In this document: piece after piece, positions 30,601 through 45,600 of the stretch | Numbering within the stretch: position 1 is the stretch's first letter | Layout of the letters: every line of letters starts with the position of its first letter | DNA from: Mytilisepta virgata | Taxonomy: Eukaryota; Mollusca; Bivalvia; Mytilida; Mytilidae | Direction: 5' to 3' | DNA length: 64,000 nucleotides | NCBI GenBank assembly: GCA_028015205.1 | Contig: CM051514.1 | Coordinates: 33,930,150 to 33,994,149 of the forward strand | Position numbers and translations under genes: made by a program | The notes under the pieces: model-generated | Told to the model about the DNA's origin: nothing | The model's database searches: none | What the model saw: only the letters and a program-made list of their open reading frames with translations

Positions 30601-33600
30601 AACTTCAAATCTTTTAATATAAAATTTTAACTTTTCTTAATTTTCAAATAAGAAACCCTCTCTCTTTACATTACAGATCTTAATTAAAATATATGCATTT
30701 TTCAGGTTCAATACACTATATGTATATTATTTTCTCTACCCAAGATTTGATTTTTATGTTGTATTCTATACACAAGTTTTTTTTTTTTTTTTTTTTTTTT
30801 AAATAAAATTTAAAGTCTGACCTGGGATGTACCAACTTTTAAAAACATTAACTTAAATCACCAACAAAGGCATTTAAATTTATCACTAAAAAACTTCAAT
30901 TTTTACATAGTTAATCGGGAACTTGTGTTGAACACCGGGCAATTTTGGCCACACAATGCGAACACAAGACCCAATCATCTAGGGACAATTTTAAAAAGAA
31001 AAAATACTACAAGACCAAGTATGTCTCGTATAATCAAATATTTACAATTCCAAACATTCATTTCTGACACCAAAATATTCAGAAACTTGCATGTGAATTC
31101 CACATGGGGAACCCAAAATAGTAAAAACATTCAAATAATCACATCCCAGGCAAACCACTGTCATGTTACTTCAAATATTGCATACTTCATATATACACAA
31201 AAAAAAAAATCCTTCAAAATGTGGAGTTTGCATTTGTATAATGGAGTGGTGGTGGCAACAATAACTATTATACACGAATATTTAAAACAATACAAAAACA
31301 AGACCAACGAGACATGATTCTGGACCACTGACTCGGAGTCGTACTCTTTTTAAATGTTCTTAAAATTCTTTAAAAATATTCTACAATATGGCTTTTAAAA
31401 AAATTCAGTGTTCATAAATGTTAATTTGAAAGTCTGAAAAGCTAAAACTTTATACTATATTTTGAATCAATAAACTAAATAATCTTGAAAACGGCGAGGC
31501 AATCGTCGTCTTCGTCTTCCCTGGCTAGGTAAAGGGGACCTTACCGATTGATCGAACACACCCCCCTCATCTTCTTCTCCCAATGAATCAGAATCCCCCT
31601 CCCTTTCCTCATCTAAACTAGGTTGGGGAGTATTTACAGAATTCCCAATAATCCTAGAGGGATGTGGTATATGATAAAACTTTAACCTGTTAAAATGAAC
31701 TACTTGCTTAACCAGTGACCCCTCCCTCTGTACTACATAGTTCGCATCTGACAATTTCTTAACAATTCGGAAAGGGCCATCCCACAATTTTTGCAATTTA
31801 GGAGATAATCCTTTTTTTCTGCGGGGAGTAAATAACCATACTAAATCATTCTCTTTATATGGTTTCCCAGACTGACGCAAGTCATAATTGACTTTCTGTC
31901 TCCTCTGTTGTGTTTTCATATTTTCCCTAACATGTCTAAAAATACTGCCAAGTTTCTTCTGTAAACTAGTAATAAATTGTAAAGGGGAGGGCGACTCGGA
32001 AGGCAACTCTTCATACAAGAGAGTTAGTGGAACATTTATTTCCCGACCAAACATCAATTTATTTGGAGTCATGCCTGTAGTTTCCTGCACACTGGATCGG
32101 ATAGCCATTAATGCAAGGGGTAAACATTCATCCCAATCTGTCTGGCCTTCATCAATATAAGAGGCAATAACATTTTTGAGGGTATTATTCATTTTCTCAA
32201 CTAACCCATCAGTCATAGGATGATATGCTGTTGTTCGAGTCTTATAAATTCCCAACAACTGACATAAATGCTGAAAAAGTTTGGACTCAAAGTTGGCCCC
32301 CCTATCTGTAAGCAAAATTTTTGGAACTCCAAAACGTGAAATAAAATTGTTGACCAAACACCTTGCCACAGTAGCACTCTCTTGATCAGGAATGGGATAC
32401 GCCTCCACCCACTTTGTAAAATAATCCATGACCACCAAAATGTATTTATTGCCGTATTTAGTAACAGGAAATGGCCCAGTTATATCCATTCCTACCCTTT
32501 CTAAAGGTTCTCCTACCCTAATATTTTCCAATTCTGCCCTATTCATTCGGGGGGGATTTTTCCTAGCACAACAAGTAGGACAACTTTTAATCCAATCCAA
32601 GACATCACTCTGTAAATTAACCCAATAAAATTGTTGTCGAACCTTAAGAACTGTTTTTCTAACACCCAAATGACCCCCAGTAGGACTATCATGAGCCATT
32701 GAGAGAATTTTTGGTTTTAAACTGCCTGGGGTAAGAATTAATAAGGAATCATCCCCCTCTAATCTAAACCATTTCCGGTATAAAATCCCATCTTTTATCT
32801 CTAATTGATCCCACATATTCCAATATGTTTTCACCACACTACTATGAGCCGAAACTTCTGAAAAGGGGGGTTTTTCTGTATTATTTTTTAGAAATCCCAT
32901 AATTAAATGAATATCAGGGTCCTCTTGTTGAGCTTTAATTATCTCCCCTGAATTGAGGCTTGCAGCTTTTATTGCAGCAACCTCAGGATATCGGGACAAG
33001 GCATCGGCATTTTTATGACGAGGCCCCGCACGATATTCAAATTCAATATCATATGAAGCCAAAAATTCAATCCATCTAGCCACTTGGCCGTGAGGTTCCT
33101 TAAAATTTCTCAGCCAAGTGATAGATCCATGATCAGTTCTGACTGTAAATTTTCTACCATAAAGATAATGTTTGAAGTGTTTCACAGACTTTATAATTGC
33201 CAAAAGTTCTTTTCTTGTAGTACTATAATTCATTTCTTGGGGAGAATGAGTTGTGCTATAATAAGCAACAACCCTTTCTAACCCATCTGATCCAATTTGT
33301 GAAAGTACAGAACCTATAGCTTTGTCACTTGCATCACAGTCTAAAATGAAAGGTTTTGTAAAATCCGGGTATTGTAAAACTACTGTTTCAGCCAAAAACG
33401 TCTTCAATGAGTCAAATGCCCTCTGACAATTTTCATCCCAAGAGAATTTATTATTCTTTTTGGTTAAATCAAATAAAGGGGTTGCAATTTTTGAAAAATC
33501 ACGAATAAATCGTCTATAATAGGAAGCCAAACCTAGAAATGATCTAACCTCTTTTAATGTTTTTGGAACAGGCCAGTTTTTAATTTTTGCTACTTTCTCT

Positions 33601-36600
33601 GGGTCACACTGAATCCCCTTCTCTGATACAATATGGCCCAGATATTTCACTTCTCTTTTAAACAAGTGACATTTCTTGGTTTTTAATTTCAATCCAGCAG
33701 ATTTAAACCTTTTAAAGACAGTTTCCAAATTTTGAACATGTTCTTCAAAAGACTTGGAAAAAATTATGACGTCATCTAAATATATGAGACATATTTCCCA
33801 ATGTAAACCAGACAAAATTTTCTCCATTAAACGCTCAAAAAAACTAGGGGCATTTGCCAATCCAAAAGGTAAGGTATTAAATTCATAAAGACCCCTTCCT
33901 GTGCTAAAGGCAGTCTTCTCTCTACTGTCGGGATGAACTGCCGCCTGCCAGTAACCACTAGCCATATCGACCGTACTATAATAAACAGAATTTTGGAGGG
34001 CATCTAGGCTAGAATCTACCCTAGGAATAGGATAGGCCTCTTTTTTGGGAATTTGTTCATTTAAACGTCTAAAGTCGATACAAAATCTGAATGAACCATC
34101 ACTTTTCTTTGTGAGAAGCACTGGAGAGCAATATGGGCTCGATGAAGGACTTATAACTCCCTGTTTTAACATATCATTGATCTGTTTTTCAACTTCTTCC
34201 CTCATATGCACTGGTAATCGGTAAGGACGAATTTTAAAAGGGGGGTTATCACCTGTATCAATAACATGTTGTAAAATATCAGTATGTCCTAACTTTCCAT
34301 CCTCCCCTACAAATATTTCCGAATAATTGTCTAATAGCTTCTCTACCTGAGACTTTTGACCCTCTTCTAGATTCTGATTAGTTTCATCAATAAGTTTTTG
34401 TAATAAAGGATCCCTAGGTTTCTCCCCCTTTTCACTTATTTGAGTACAAATTTCTACTGGATGTAAAAGTCCAACCCCCATGTTTGCTGGAATTATACAG
34501 GGCTCTTCAGAAACATTCATCATTCTAATAGGAACTCGGTTACCCTTAGTATTAACTAATGTTCGACCGACCAAAACAGAATAATTTTGTGATAATAATG
34601 AACTCATTGGTTCTATTTGACCTTCCGGATACCAATCCCGACGAGGTTTAATTTTTCCCCAAACTATAATTTCAGAACTGGGAGGTATATATGTATCTTG
34701 TACTAATGAAACCTTGCAACATAATTTCCTAGGCTCAGAAACCAACGTATAAATTTTCCCTTCAACTCTCAAAATCTTTTTCTTAAAATCAATCCGGGCA
34801 CCAAATTTTTCCAAAAAATCAACCCCTAAAATTCCAGCTTGAGGTATATCAGCTACCACAACTTGTTGAGTAAAAATATGAGTACCTAATTTCAAATCTA
34901 AGGGAACTGTACCCAGGGATGTAACAACTTCACCACTAACAGTTTCAAATTGTAAACCATTATTCTGTAATGGATATTGACAAGATTTCCCTTGTGAAAT
35001 ACAATGAAACATCTCAGTATTTATCAAAGATATAGAAGATCCTGTGTCCAAAAGAAATCTAATTTTATCATCCCCAATTTTTGCATCCAAATACAATGCA
35101 GAAATAGTGCTATTTTTCAGGGCCCGGGTGTGTTCATTAGGCAGATGATTGGCCCCCTCACCTGCCTTTAATGGTTTAAAGGACGATATGGACAATCCCT
35201 TTTAAAATGCCCTGGATCACCGCAGTACCAGCATCCCTGATCCCAATTCTGAGTTTGATTATATAGGAAGGTGGGGTCATACATGTTTGGATTCACATTT
35301 CCTGTGAACTGACTAATTCTTCCCCAATTTTGATCATAACCGCGTCCCCTTGTTTGGTTTTGATTCCTATTCCCCAGAAAATTTGATCTATTATTATTAT
35401 TTTTAACCTTAGTTTCGCCTTTCGCCTCGCGTTTTGTTCCGGAAGATTTACTCACGGACAACCGGGCAACTTGTTCTTTTAATTCAGTTAACTGTTTTGA
35501 CAAATCGGAATAAACATCAGTTTCAGTTACAGATTGAATCCTAGGTCGCTTCTTTTCTAAAGCAACATATGATTCCTCTCTAAGTGCCAAGTCAACAGCA
35601 GTGGCTAAAGTTTTAGGACTAAGTCGTCGAACCTGTTTTTGAACTTCAGAATCACTAAGTGCATCAATAAAATACTGAATCGACATCTTTTGTTTCGAAT
35701 CTGCGTCAATAGTTGGGTATGCCTTAGCAACCAGACGAAAGACAGCAGATGACAATTGCTGTAAACTTTTGTACGATCCCTGAGACATACCATGAAGTTG
35801 ACTTAAATATACCCCAGGGTCTTGAACTGGGTCGAATTTTTGAATTAAAGTTTCTTTGAGAGTTTTATAATCTCTCTTTTCTTCAGAGGTCATGTCATTA
35901 TATAGTTGTAGAGCTTGTGCTCTTAAATATGTAGGTAAAATACAAGTGGATTCTTCATCACTCCACTGGTTTATTATTTTACAACCCTCAAAATTACTCA
36001 ACCAATCCCTGATGTCTAATTGTTTACCATCATAACACATGGGGGTTGTTATCGGCTTGTTTGGACGTCTTAAAGTTGCAGAGTTGTCCGCGAGCTTAAC
36101 ATTGTCCGTCCTATGAGGCATTTGATCACGCGGATGAGGGTGGCTCCCTCGCTCCGATATCAATGGTGTACTAACACGAGGTTCACGTTTAGTCACGAAC
36201 GCGTCCCACTCACGGGGAACATCAGGTGTTTCAAACTGATCACCAAGATATGTACTCTCATATCTTTGGACTTTATCCTCACCATGCTTATTTTCAACTA
36301 TACGACTTGGCGAAAATGTAATGCGTCTTGCACCTTGAGGTGTTAACTCGGGCATATCAGGAGTCACATTCTGTTTAGGGATAGCACCCCTACCAAAACC
36401 AGTTTTCCTATCATGAACTGGGGTTTTATCAACTTCCCCTCTTCCTAACCCTACTCTACTAGCCGCCATCGACTTTTCATATCTATCTATTCTCCTCTTT
36501 AACTCCTCCATCTCTGATAATTCCAATTCAACACAAAAATAAAAACAATAATATCCTTAAAAAATGAACCAATATTTATCAACCTCAATAAACCCAATTC

Positions 36601-39600
36601 ACATTTATAAATTAAAAGAGGGTCCCTACGTGGGCGCCAATGTAACGAAAGCGGGGTTTACCCTGATTTGGGTCCGGCCTGCGCTTTCGCTCCAGGACTT
36701 CAGACAACTAAGTTGTAACTAGTTAAATATCCATCAAGTATTAATGTAAATTCAAACCGAAGTTCACCAAAATATTTAAATATGCCCGCAACTAAATTTC
36801 AATATAAATTATAACCTAAGATATTTATTTTCTAACCCGCTCCGTAATTTATATCATACTAGTCAATAAGCATGAAGCATACAAGTTAAGTCAATGATGT
36901 TGCATTTCTAAATGTATGTACTCAATGAAACTGTATATTTTAGGAGAAGAGTTAATAAAGCACTATGTGAACTCGTGAAAAGTCAATGAAGTTCTACACT
37001 TTATGTGATATGAAACACCTCACATATATTATACTCTCTCATGTACACAGACGGACAGACTTCAAATAAGCATGAGCAACAACAAGCTCGAAGGGCTAAC
37101 CAGATGTAATTTACAATACTCAACTCTATATTTCATATATAACACCGTGGAAAATATTCACAGACAGATTTACAGAATATGAGCAAAAGTAGCTCACACG
37201 GGCGCATGTGCCTGCCCGGGTACAATGCAATCTGAAAATAAACAGTTCCTATGTTAACCTGAGTCGACAGACAGACAGACCCTAAGAAGTGTGTCAACAA
37301 ACAATGTAAACGTACAGCTCAAAGGGGGCACTTCAAGCTAAAACCTAAATAAATTTGATAACATCTTTTGAATTCTTTTCATCAAAGTTCAGGTCAGGAA
37401 CAAGACCAAAATATACCCTGAATTTCCTATCAATATAATCTGCCTTTTATTCAAGTAAATTTTAACCTAAACTAGTTCAATTCGAACTCAAGATTCCACT
37501 CGCCAATTTCTATAAATAAATATCTAATTTTGACACTTCTGACTAATGGATTTGATAGAATCAAATCAGGGAAAATTCAACACCAGATGACCTTCAAACT
37601 GGGGAGATAACTGGCATAAGTAATCAAGATGTTTACATGATACAATTTATTAACAAGACCAACAAATATTTATTACAAGCAATACTGTGTTTTAATAATC
37701 TGAATCTTTACAAGTTCTTCAGTTTTGTTTATGTTAACATAGTGTCTGACCTGTGTCAATTTCAGTGTAAACTTAATTTATAAATAGAACAGGATACCAG
37801 TCAAAGTTTCCGGCTTGCTCCTTTTAAACTCGTTATAACAAATCAGGCCCAATCGCAATTCTGTACAATATCTTTATCTCACAAAAAACGAATTTGTCCC
37901 AAAAGTTTTCAACCTGTAGTAAATTATTTATTAACCGTCAAATACAGGTAGTGTGCCAAACAGACGAAAACTAACCTTATTCAATCTGATGCGAACTACC
38001 CAAAAAGCTTCATCCTAAATATTCGGATTAAATACGCGCTATAACACTTGAAAAATTCACCGACAAATGCCTAAATTCTCTACATGCCTCGATGCATATA
38101 AATATTAAGACAACGCGGCCATTACCTTTCGTAAATCACATTGGAGCAAGCCTGAAACTTAAATTACGAGCCAAATATTTTACCAGGGGACATTTTCTTA
38201 CCAGACAACGGTTCCACAGCCGTCAAATAAATTTAAAGGTAGCAAAACTACGCGTTGGAGGGAGCCACCCCCTAAATTTTCAAGAAAATCACGACTGTAC
38301 CTCCTTTCAGTTCTAAATCCTGGTCCAGAATGCCACGCTAGCAGACAACCGCCTGCACGGACTTTTCAACCGCGGGAAACAATTTAAGCCTTCTGATTGG
38401 TCAAAACATCAAAAATACTTTTATTGGACCAAATTAATAAAACGGGGCTGAAAAACGGAGGAGAACGGGAAATGTAATATTTGTGAAATAAATTTTTATA
38501 AACAGATCGGCAAAACTTAAAATAATACAAAAATAACAAAACTAATAAACAAATAAAAATAATTGAATGGTAAAAAAAATAAATCTGTTGAAAAAAATAA
38601 AACCAAGTCTCAAACGTTACACTATTATGGCATGAACAGTATAGTAAGTAAGTAAGTAATGTCTTTATTTAAAGATTGTAACACAGTTAGTATTAAAATA
38701 CTAATCTTCCGTGAGGTCCTCAATTAAAATATAAATTAATAAAACACACACAATAAATTAATCTAAAATTGATCCAATTTCTACAAAGATCCACACCATG
38801 AGGACCATCTATATACATATATATAATCAATAAAATTGTTACATTTAATATAAACATTGAAACAATAGAATATCTTGCCTTCCAATACAGTGACTATAAT
38901 TTAACAAATTTAGAAAGCTTCACGGAGCTTTAAGTAATCTGTATACTTTCTTTTGAAGGTTTCTTTATTTTTATTCAATTTTAGGTCTGTTGGTAAAGCA
39001 TTCCATATATAACCATGTATAACCAAATTCTAAACAGTAGTTTAAACATATTTAATTAATTAAATCACAAATAAGTTAACATAATATACAATGAACATAA
39101 GGAAATAATATGTATTAATTAAAGGGATTGGGAAAAAAAGTTACAAATTCATATCAATCCCTATCCCTGCATTTGTAGTATATAGGGATATACATGTATG
39201 TATAATTCAAAAGATGTAAACATTTTCATGGGTATTGCAGAACATGCAAATTTCTGACACTTAATTTGATTTGAATTTTTCATTTTCCCAAGTAAAAAAA
39301 GACATGCATTTTAAGTTGTTATATGTCAACTTGATGTTAATTTTCTGAAAACTTATCACTCACCTCTGGCCTCCTGTAAATCTGTTCTAATTCATTCAAA
39401 GACTTTTGTCATTATAATATTCATGCACAGTAAATATAATTTTGCTCACTGTTTAACATATATATTAAACACTCTAAAATAATTTTAAATGATGCTATAA
39501 ACACTGCACATTGCTTTACATGTATGTACAAGAATTCAAAAAATCAATAAACTGTTATCACAGAGATATGTCTCGCCTTTTTGTAATTTTGATTATGCAA

Positions 39601-42600
39601 ATGTTGAAATCATAATAGCAATACCTTAACATCTTACACAAGTTATGCAAATATTCAAAGTCAATAGACCATGACTGAGGGGGTGGAGCCAAATAATCTC
39701 CATGGCAATGAGATGTGGCAATGATAATACATCTGCATACCAATTATCATTGACCTACCACTAGTGGATCCCCATAAACTGACCTAATCACAAACTAATA
39801 CATGTAAAGTAAGCAAACCATTCAAAGTCAATAGACCATGACTGAGGGGGTGGAGCCAAATAATCTTCATGGCAATGAGATGTAGCAATGGTAATACATC
39901 TGCATACCAATTATCATTGACCTACCACTAGTGGATCCCCATAAACTGACCTAATCACAAACTAATACATGTAAAGTAAGCAAACCATTCAAAGTCAATA
40001 GACCATGACTGAGGGGGCGGAGCCAAATAATCTCCATGGCAATGAGATGTGGCAATGGTAATACATCTGCATACCAATTATCATTGACCTGCCACTAGTG
40101 GATCCCCATAAAACTGAGCTAATCACAAACTAATACATTTAAAGTAAGCAAACCATTCAAAGTCAATAGACCATGACTGAGGGGGCGGAGCCAAATAATC
40201 TCCATGGCAATGAGATGTGGCAATGGTAATACATCTGCATACCAATTATCATTGACCTACCACTAGTGGATCCCCATAAACTGACCTAATCACAAACTAA
40301 TACATGTAAAGTAAGCAAACCATTCAAAGTCAATAGACCATGACTGAGGGGGCGGAGCCAAATAATCTCCATGGCAATGAGATGTGGCAATGGTAATACA
40401 TCTGCATACCAATTATCATTGACCTACCACTAGTGGATCCCCATAAAACTGAGCTAATCACAAACTAATACATGTAAAGTAAGCAAACCATTCAAAGTCA
40501 ATAGACCATGACTGAGGGGGTGGAGCCAAATAATCTCCATAGCAATGAGATGTAGTAATGGTAATACATCTGCATACCAATTATCATTGACCTACCACTA
40601 GTGGATCCCCATAAAACTGAGCTAATCACAAACTAATACATGTAAAGTAAGCAAACCATTCAAAGTCAATAGACCATGACTGAGGGGGTGGAGCCAAATA
40701 ATCTCCATAGCAATGAGATGTAGTAATGGTAATACATCTGCATACCAATTATCATTGACCTACCACTAGTGGATCCCCATAAAACTGAGCTAATCACAAA
40801 CTAATACATTGTTGACGCCGTCGCCGCCGCCGCTGCCGCCGCCGCCGGAAACAGCATACCTATGTCTCGCCTTTTGACTCCGTCAAGGCGAGACAAAAAC
40901 CAGTCTGAAATGAGAAACTGGTTTAATATCATCGTTCTCCTTTTTGAACTCACCCACTGTCTCAAAATCATTAACAGCTTCAACCTTCCTCTGGTTATGA
41001 TATGGGTCAAAGCTAAAAAAAAGAAACATGAATTTTAAATTTAAGGACATCAATATTTTGGATAATTTGATATACACTCAAATATCTTGACAAATAAAAA
41101 GGTATGTTTACATGATTTAGGTCAACACAACAGTTGTTTCAATTTATTAGGCAGTTGCTATAAATGAGGAAAATTAAATATAAAAATCAATTAACAAGAT
41201 GCAACACCAACATTCTTATTAGAGATATGCCTTTTCAATTTAATAATTCTAATACATGTAACAACAAAACACCAAGCAAACAAAAATGACACCTCAATCG
41301 ATAATGAAAGTGCAGCATGATACAAACAAAACATTTCTACAGGTATTAGTATTACAATTAAAGTAAGTGTGGACACACACTATTATGCTTGGATATTATA
41401 CTATACATTAATACAGAAATATAGGACCTATCAAAAAAATCAGATTTAAACAAATAAAACAAGAGGCTCTCAAGAGCCTGAATCGCTCACCTGGCAAACA
41501 AGGACTATAAACTAAATTAATATATTAATGTTTTTTTGTAAATTAAACTGAGTATTTAAGGTCACATAAAATGCTGAAAATACCTTTAAAAGCCTTTCAA
41601 GAACCTCTGGAAAGAAATGGGCATGAGTTCTCCCTATGCTTGATTAAGATACAGTCATGGTCAATCTGATGATTCACAATACAAAATACAAGCTTTAATT
41701 CATCTTCAAATACAAGTATAAATCTTTTGGTCTATATGTTGTCTTCGTTTTTAAAATGTTTGAAAGAAGTTATGTAAAAATTGTGGGTTAAGGCTTTTTA
41801 TTGTACTTGAAAAGGAAATATTGCAGGAACAAACATGCTAAGTTTCATCCAAATCCCCCTAGTAGTTTCAGAGGAGAAGATGTTTGAAAATTTGTTAACA
41901 ACGATGATGACAGACACCAAGTGATGGCAATTAAAAGCTCACATATTATGAAGTTTAATCATTGTTATACAACATTCTCATCATCACCATTCACTAAGGA
42001 TACCATGTTTACTTTAAAAACCAAATATTGTTGAAATCCGAGCAAGTGTATAAAATGGCGGGAAAATGGCAGCCATTTTAAAAATGGCCGTCCAAAACAA
42101 ACTTTCATCATCACCATTCAACTCGGCATACCATGTTTGCCATCAAAGTAGCTTTCATCTTCATTTTATTTCTATAATTCAGGAAAAAATAGCAAAAAAC
42201 AGCATTTTGACTCCTATGTTCTATTTTTAGTAAGGGCGGACATGTTTTTCGACCAATCCAAAATCCAAGCATTAACTTTTTGCAGGATACCCTAAGGAAC
42301 AATCTTACCAAGTTTCATTTGATTTTGAATAGTAGTTTCAGAGAAGAAGATTTTTGAAACAATAACATAAAAAAAGCCAAAAATCTCAAAAAAGGGCAAT
42401 AACTCTAACATCAGTTGACAGATTTTCACGAAAATCAGCACACAGGTAGCTCTCATCATGCTGAACACTTTCAACCTGCCAGAATTTGCCGTAACCTAAT
42501 GATTTTTGAGATATTTGCACAAAACTGTTGTTTGACCCCTATGTTCTATTTTTAGTAACAGTGGCCATGTTTTTCGACGGATCAAAAATCGAAGCATAAA

Positions 42601-45600
42601 CTTTGTGCAGGATACCCTAAGGAACAATCTTACCAAGTTTCATTTGATTTTGAATAGTAGTTTCAGAGAAGAAGATTTTTGAAATAATAACATAAAAAAA
42701 AGCCAAAAATGTCAAATAACTCCTAAAAGGAACGAACCTACAACTTCGATCCTGTTACAAATTTTGTAGATCTTTGTGTGCCTAACAATATGAAATTTAA
42801 ATTTTTCAAATTTCCTTTATAGTATCCAAGATATTGAGCTTAATAAGTGCAAAATTTGGAAAAAATGCAGAAAAAGGGCAATAACTCCTACATGGGTCAT
42901 TGGATCTTCTTCAAAATTTCAGGGCAGGTAGATCTTGAGGTGCTGATCACTTTTACCCTATGCCAGAATTTTGATATCTGTGACCGTTTCTGACTTATTT
43001 GCAAAAAACTGTAATTTACTCCTATGTTCTATTTTTAGCCATGACGGCCATGTTTTTATACGAATCAAAAATCCAAACAATAGATTTGTAGCACCCATAC
43101 CAATTAATAACTGTACCAAGTTTGGTTGCAGTTTGACTTATGGTGTTGGAGGAGTTAACGTTTGAAAAAGTTAACGGACGACGGACGCCAAGTGATAGCA
43201 ATAGCTCACATGACCCTTCGGGTCAGGTGAGCTAAAAATTAAGAAATCCAGCTACATTGATTTTTTGTCCCCTTTTGTCATACTACTGAAAGCACTCATT
43301 AAGGATGTATTCTTCTGATGTTTCGTTGAAATCTCTTTTGGAAATCATTTCCAAAACATGTGATACAAGTGGAAAATATTAATGACTTAAAAAAATATTA
43401 TAATCCAACTAAACTCTGTGAAAAAATTATGTACTTACAATAAGTAGTTTTTAAGTAATAAAATTTTCAAATTTTGTAACAAAGCTGGTCAGTGTCATCA
43501 GGCAAAATGTTGAGCAAATGGGTGAGGGGTACAAAGAAATGATTTTACCAAAAAAATGTACATCCCATATCAATTTTTTCTTTTTCAATCTGACATTTAT
43601 AACAAAGAAGTTGAAATTATATGCTCTTTGTTCTAAAAAATTGAGAAAATTTACTAAATTGACTGCATGACTTACAGCCCTTTATATCTCTGATACAATG
43701 AGAGACAGTGATTTTATCCATTATCATATAAATCAGATAAAAATTTTAAAAGATCCTTAATGACCCCATAAAAAACTGAGGGGGCCACATTTCCAAAAAT
43801 AAATCCCAACCTGTATTTTTTAAATGAGACTATTGTGGTAAAATATTATCATAAGGATATGTTCATTCAAAGAAAAGTAAATGAGCAGAAACCTAACTGT
43901 CTATGGATGTGACCGACACAGGAGATAGTCCTCCCTACTTAAAAGTGTGTGATATAAATTTTCAAACAACTTCTACATGCTGTACATCTAGATCTGTTTT
44001 AGCATGTAGTTTACATAATTTCACCTTTCGCTTAGAAGTAATTTTTTTTTAATATTACTTCTTAATAATATTAAATTATATTAAGTCTATATTATTTACT
44101 TCTTTTCAGTCAAATGTGCATAATCAAGCATTTCATTAATATTAGCCACGTCATATAAAAATGTATTTTAGTCTTATTAAATGAAATATTCTAAAACAAA
44201 ACAAACAAAAATTATTTTAGCAATAACTCCTCCCAATAAATGGAATTACCAATATTTCTTTGGTAGACTTTTAACTGAAAGATACTGGTACTTACCCTGG
44301 AGATATTTGAGGTGATGTAAAATCCTCTTCTACTAGTACACTATGGATTGTGCCTAGATCATGACTGAAATGTAGTGTCTACAAAAAACAAATAACATTT
44401 CAATACATCAGAAACTACCAACATACTTAGTTCAAACATTATAAATAGCACAACTTAACTTGGAATGAAATGTTTTACAAAGCAAGAATTCCAACAAGTT
44501 GTCTCACTCAATAACAAATAATTATGTTAAATTGCAAAATAATCAGGAGACAAGTATGAAAAATTATGGTGAATTTTTTTGGCCTGTTGATACTAAAGAC
44601 CTAACAGAAGGAGTTGGCAAAAAAATTTACTCAAACCAGTGCTAGAGGTTGTCTTAACTTCTCTAATTGTTTAATTTGGCACATGAATCTGTAATGTTTT
44701 AATCAAGAATTCAAATATCATATATCCTTTCTTTCCTATCAACTATAGTAATGAATACAATACCTTCAGATGATTCCCTTTTGCATTTGGCAATGGACTG
44801 CTATTTCTAAATTTCTTAAACACAACACCAGTAGGAGTTTTAATGACTTTATATGTTGCATTGTGGTGACCTTTAACACAAAATTGCAAACAATCATGAC
44901 AATATATTATTTTGTCTACAAGATTTTACAAAAAATATACAGATAAAAAGAACTTGTTAAAACAATTACAAGGGTCTTCAGTTGAAATCTAAAGAATGGA
45001 GAAAAAATCTGAACAAAATTAATATAAGCCTTTTTTCAATTGGCTGTTTCTATCATGCTTTGCTGACCATTTACATTTAGCAAGCTTGGAATCACCAATT
45101 GTTTGATAGAGCTTGAGGCAAAAGTGAACATTTGTGAGGATGACACTAATGTCCTACCATGAAAGGGCATAAATTTTAGAAAGTTCATATATGTATAATG
45201 ATTTACATGTGTACCAATTTCACAATGCTGTGACCCCATCTTTATATAAAAAACCTTAACCTAAGTGTTCCCCATATCATTTCCCATGTTCACTGAGCTG
45301 TGAAATTTAGGTCAAGACCTTTAAATAGCATATATATCTTAGAATGTTCATATAATGACTTTCATGAAGATGTGACCCCATCTTCATAGAAAAAAAGTTT
45401 CAACACAAACCTTAACATGAGGATTCACCACCACATTTGCCATGTTCACTGAATTGTGAAATTTAAGTCATGACCTTAAAATGGCATATATTTTTAGAAA
45501 ATTCATATCATGACTTACATGTGTATCAAGTTTCATAAAGATGTGACCCCATCTTCATAGGAAAAAAGCTTCAATACAAACCTTAACCTGAGGATTTGTA

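Larger units (their letters stand above)
26517..38621 (-). mobile_element. Full-length Ty3/gypsy LTR retrotransposon with an SGNH-hydrolase third ORF
   Basis: Two 1981-bp LTRs (26517-28497 and 36641-38621) bound a 12.1-kb element read on the minus strand. LTR ends are TGTAACG...CGTTACA, a 7-bp inverted repeat. CTAT flanks both sides (26513-26516, 38622-38625), a 4-bp target duplication. Order from the 5' LTR: primer-binding site, gag, pol in the -1 frame, a 2.1-kb non-coding stretch with poly(A) runs, an SGNH hydrolase ORF, a purine tract, and the 3' LTR. All ORFs are open and the LTRs look identical by eye, so the insertion is young and potentially competent. It lies in an intron of the lipid transfer gene, in the same orientation. 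Confidence 0.95.

Noticed and set aside
30925..31317. 130-codon plus-strand ORF antisense to the gypsy element
   Set aside because: No domain, low-complexity AT-driven composition and wrong strand for the element; probably chance.
39635..40808. CRISPR-like periodic array
   Set aside because: Units are 167-168 bp and almost identical throughout, with no short repeat/unique spacer pattern; eukaryotic tandem repeat.
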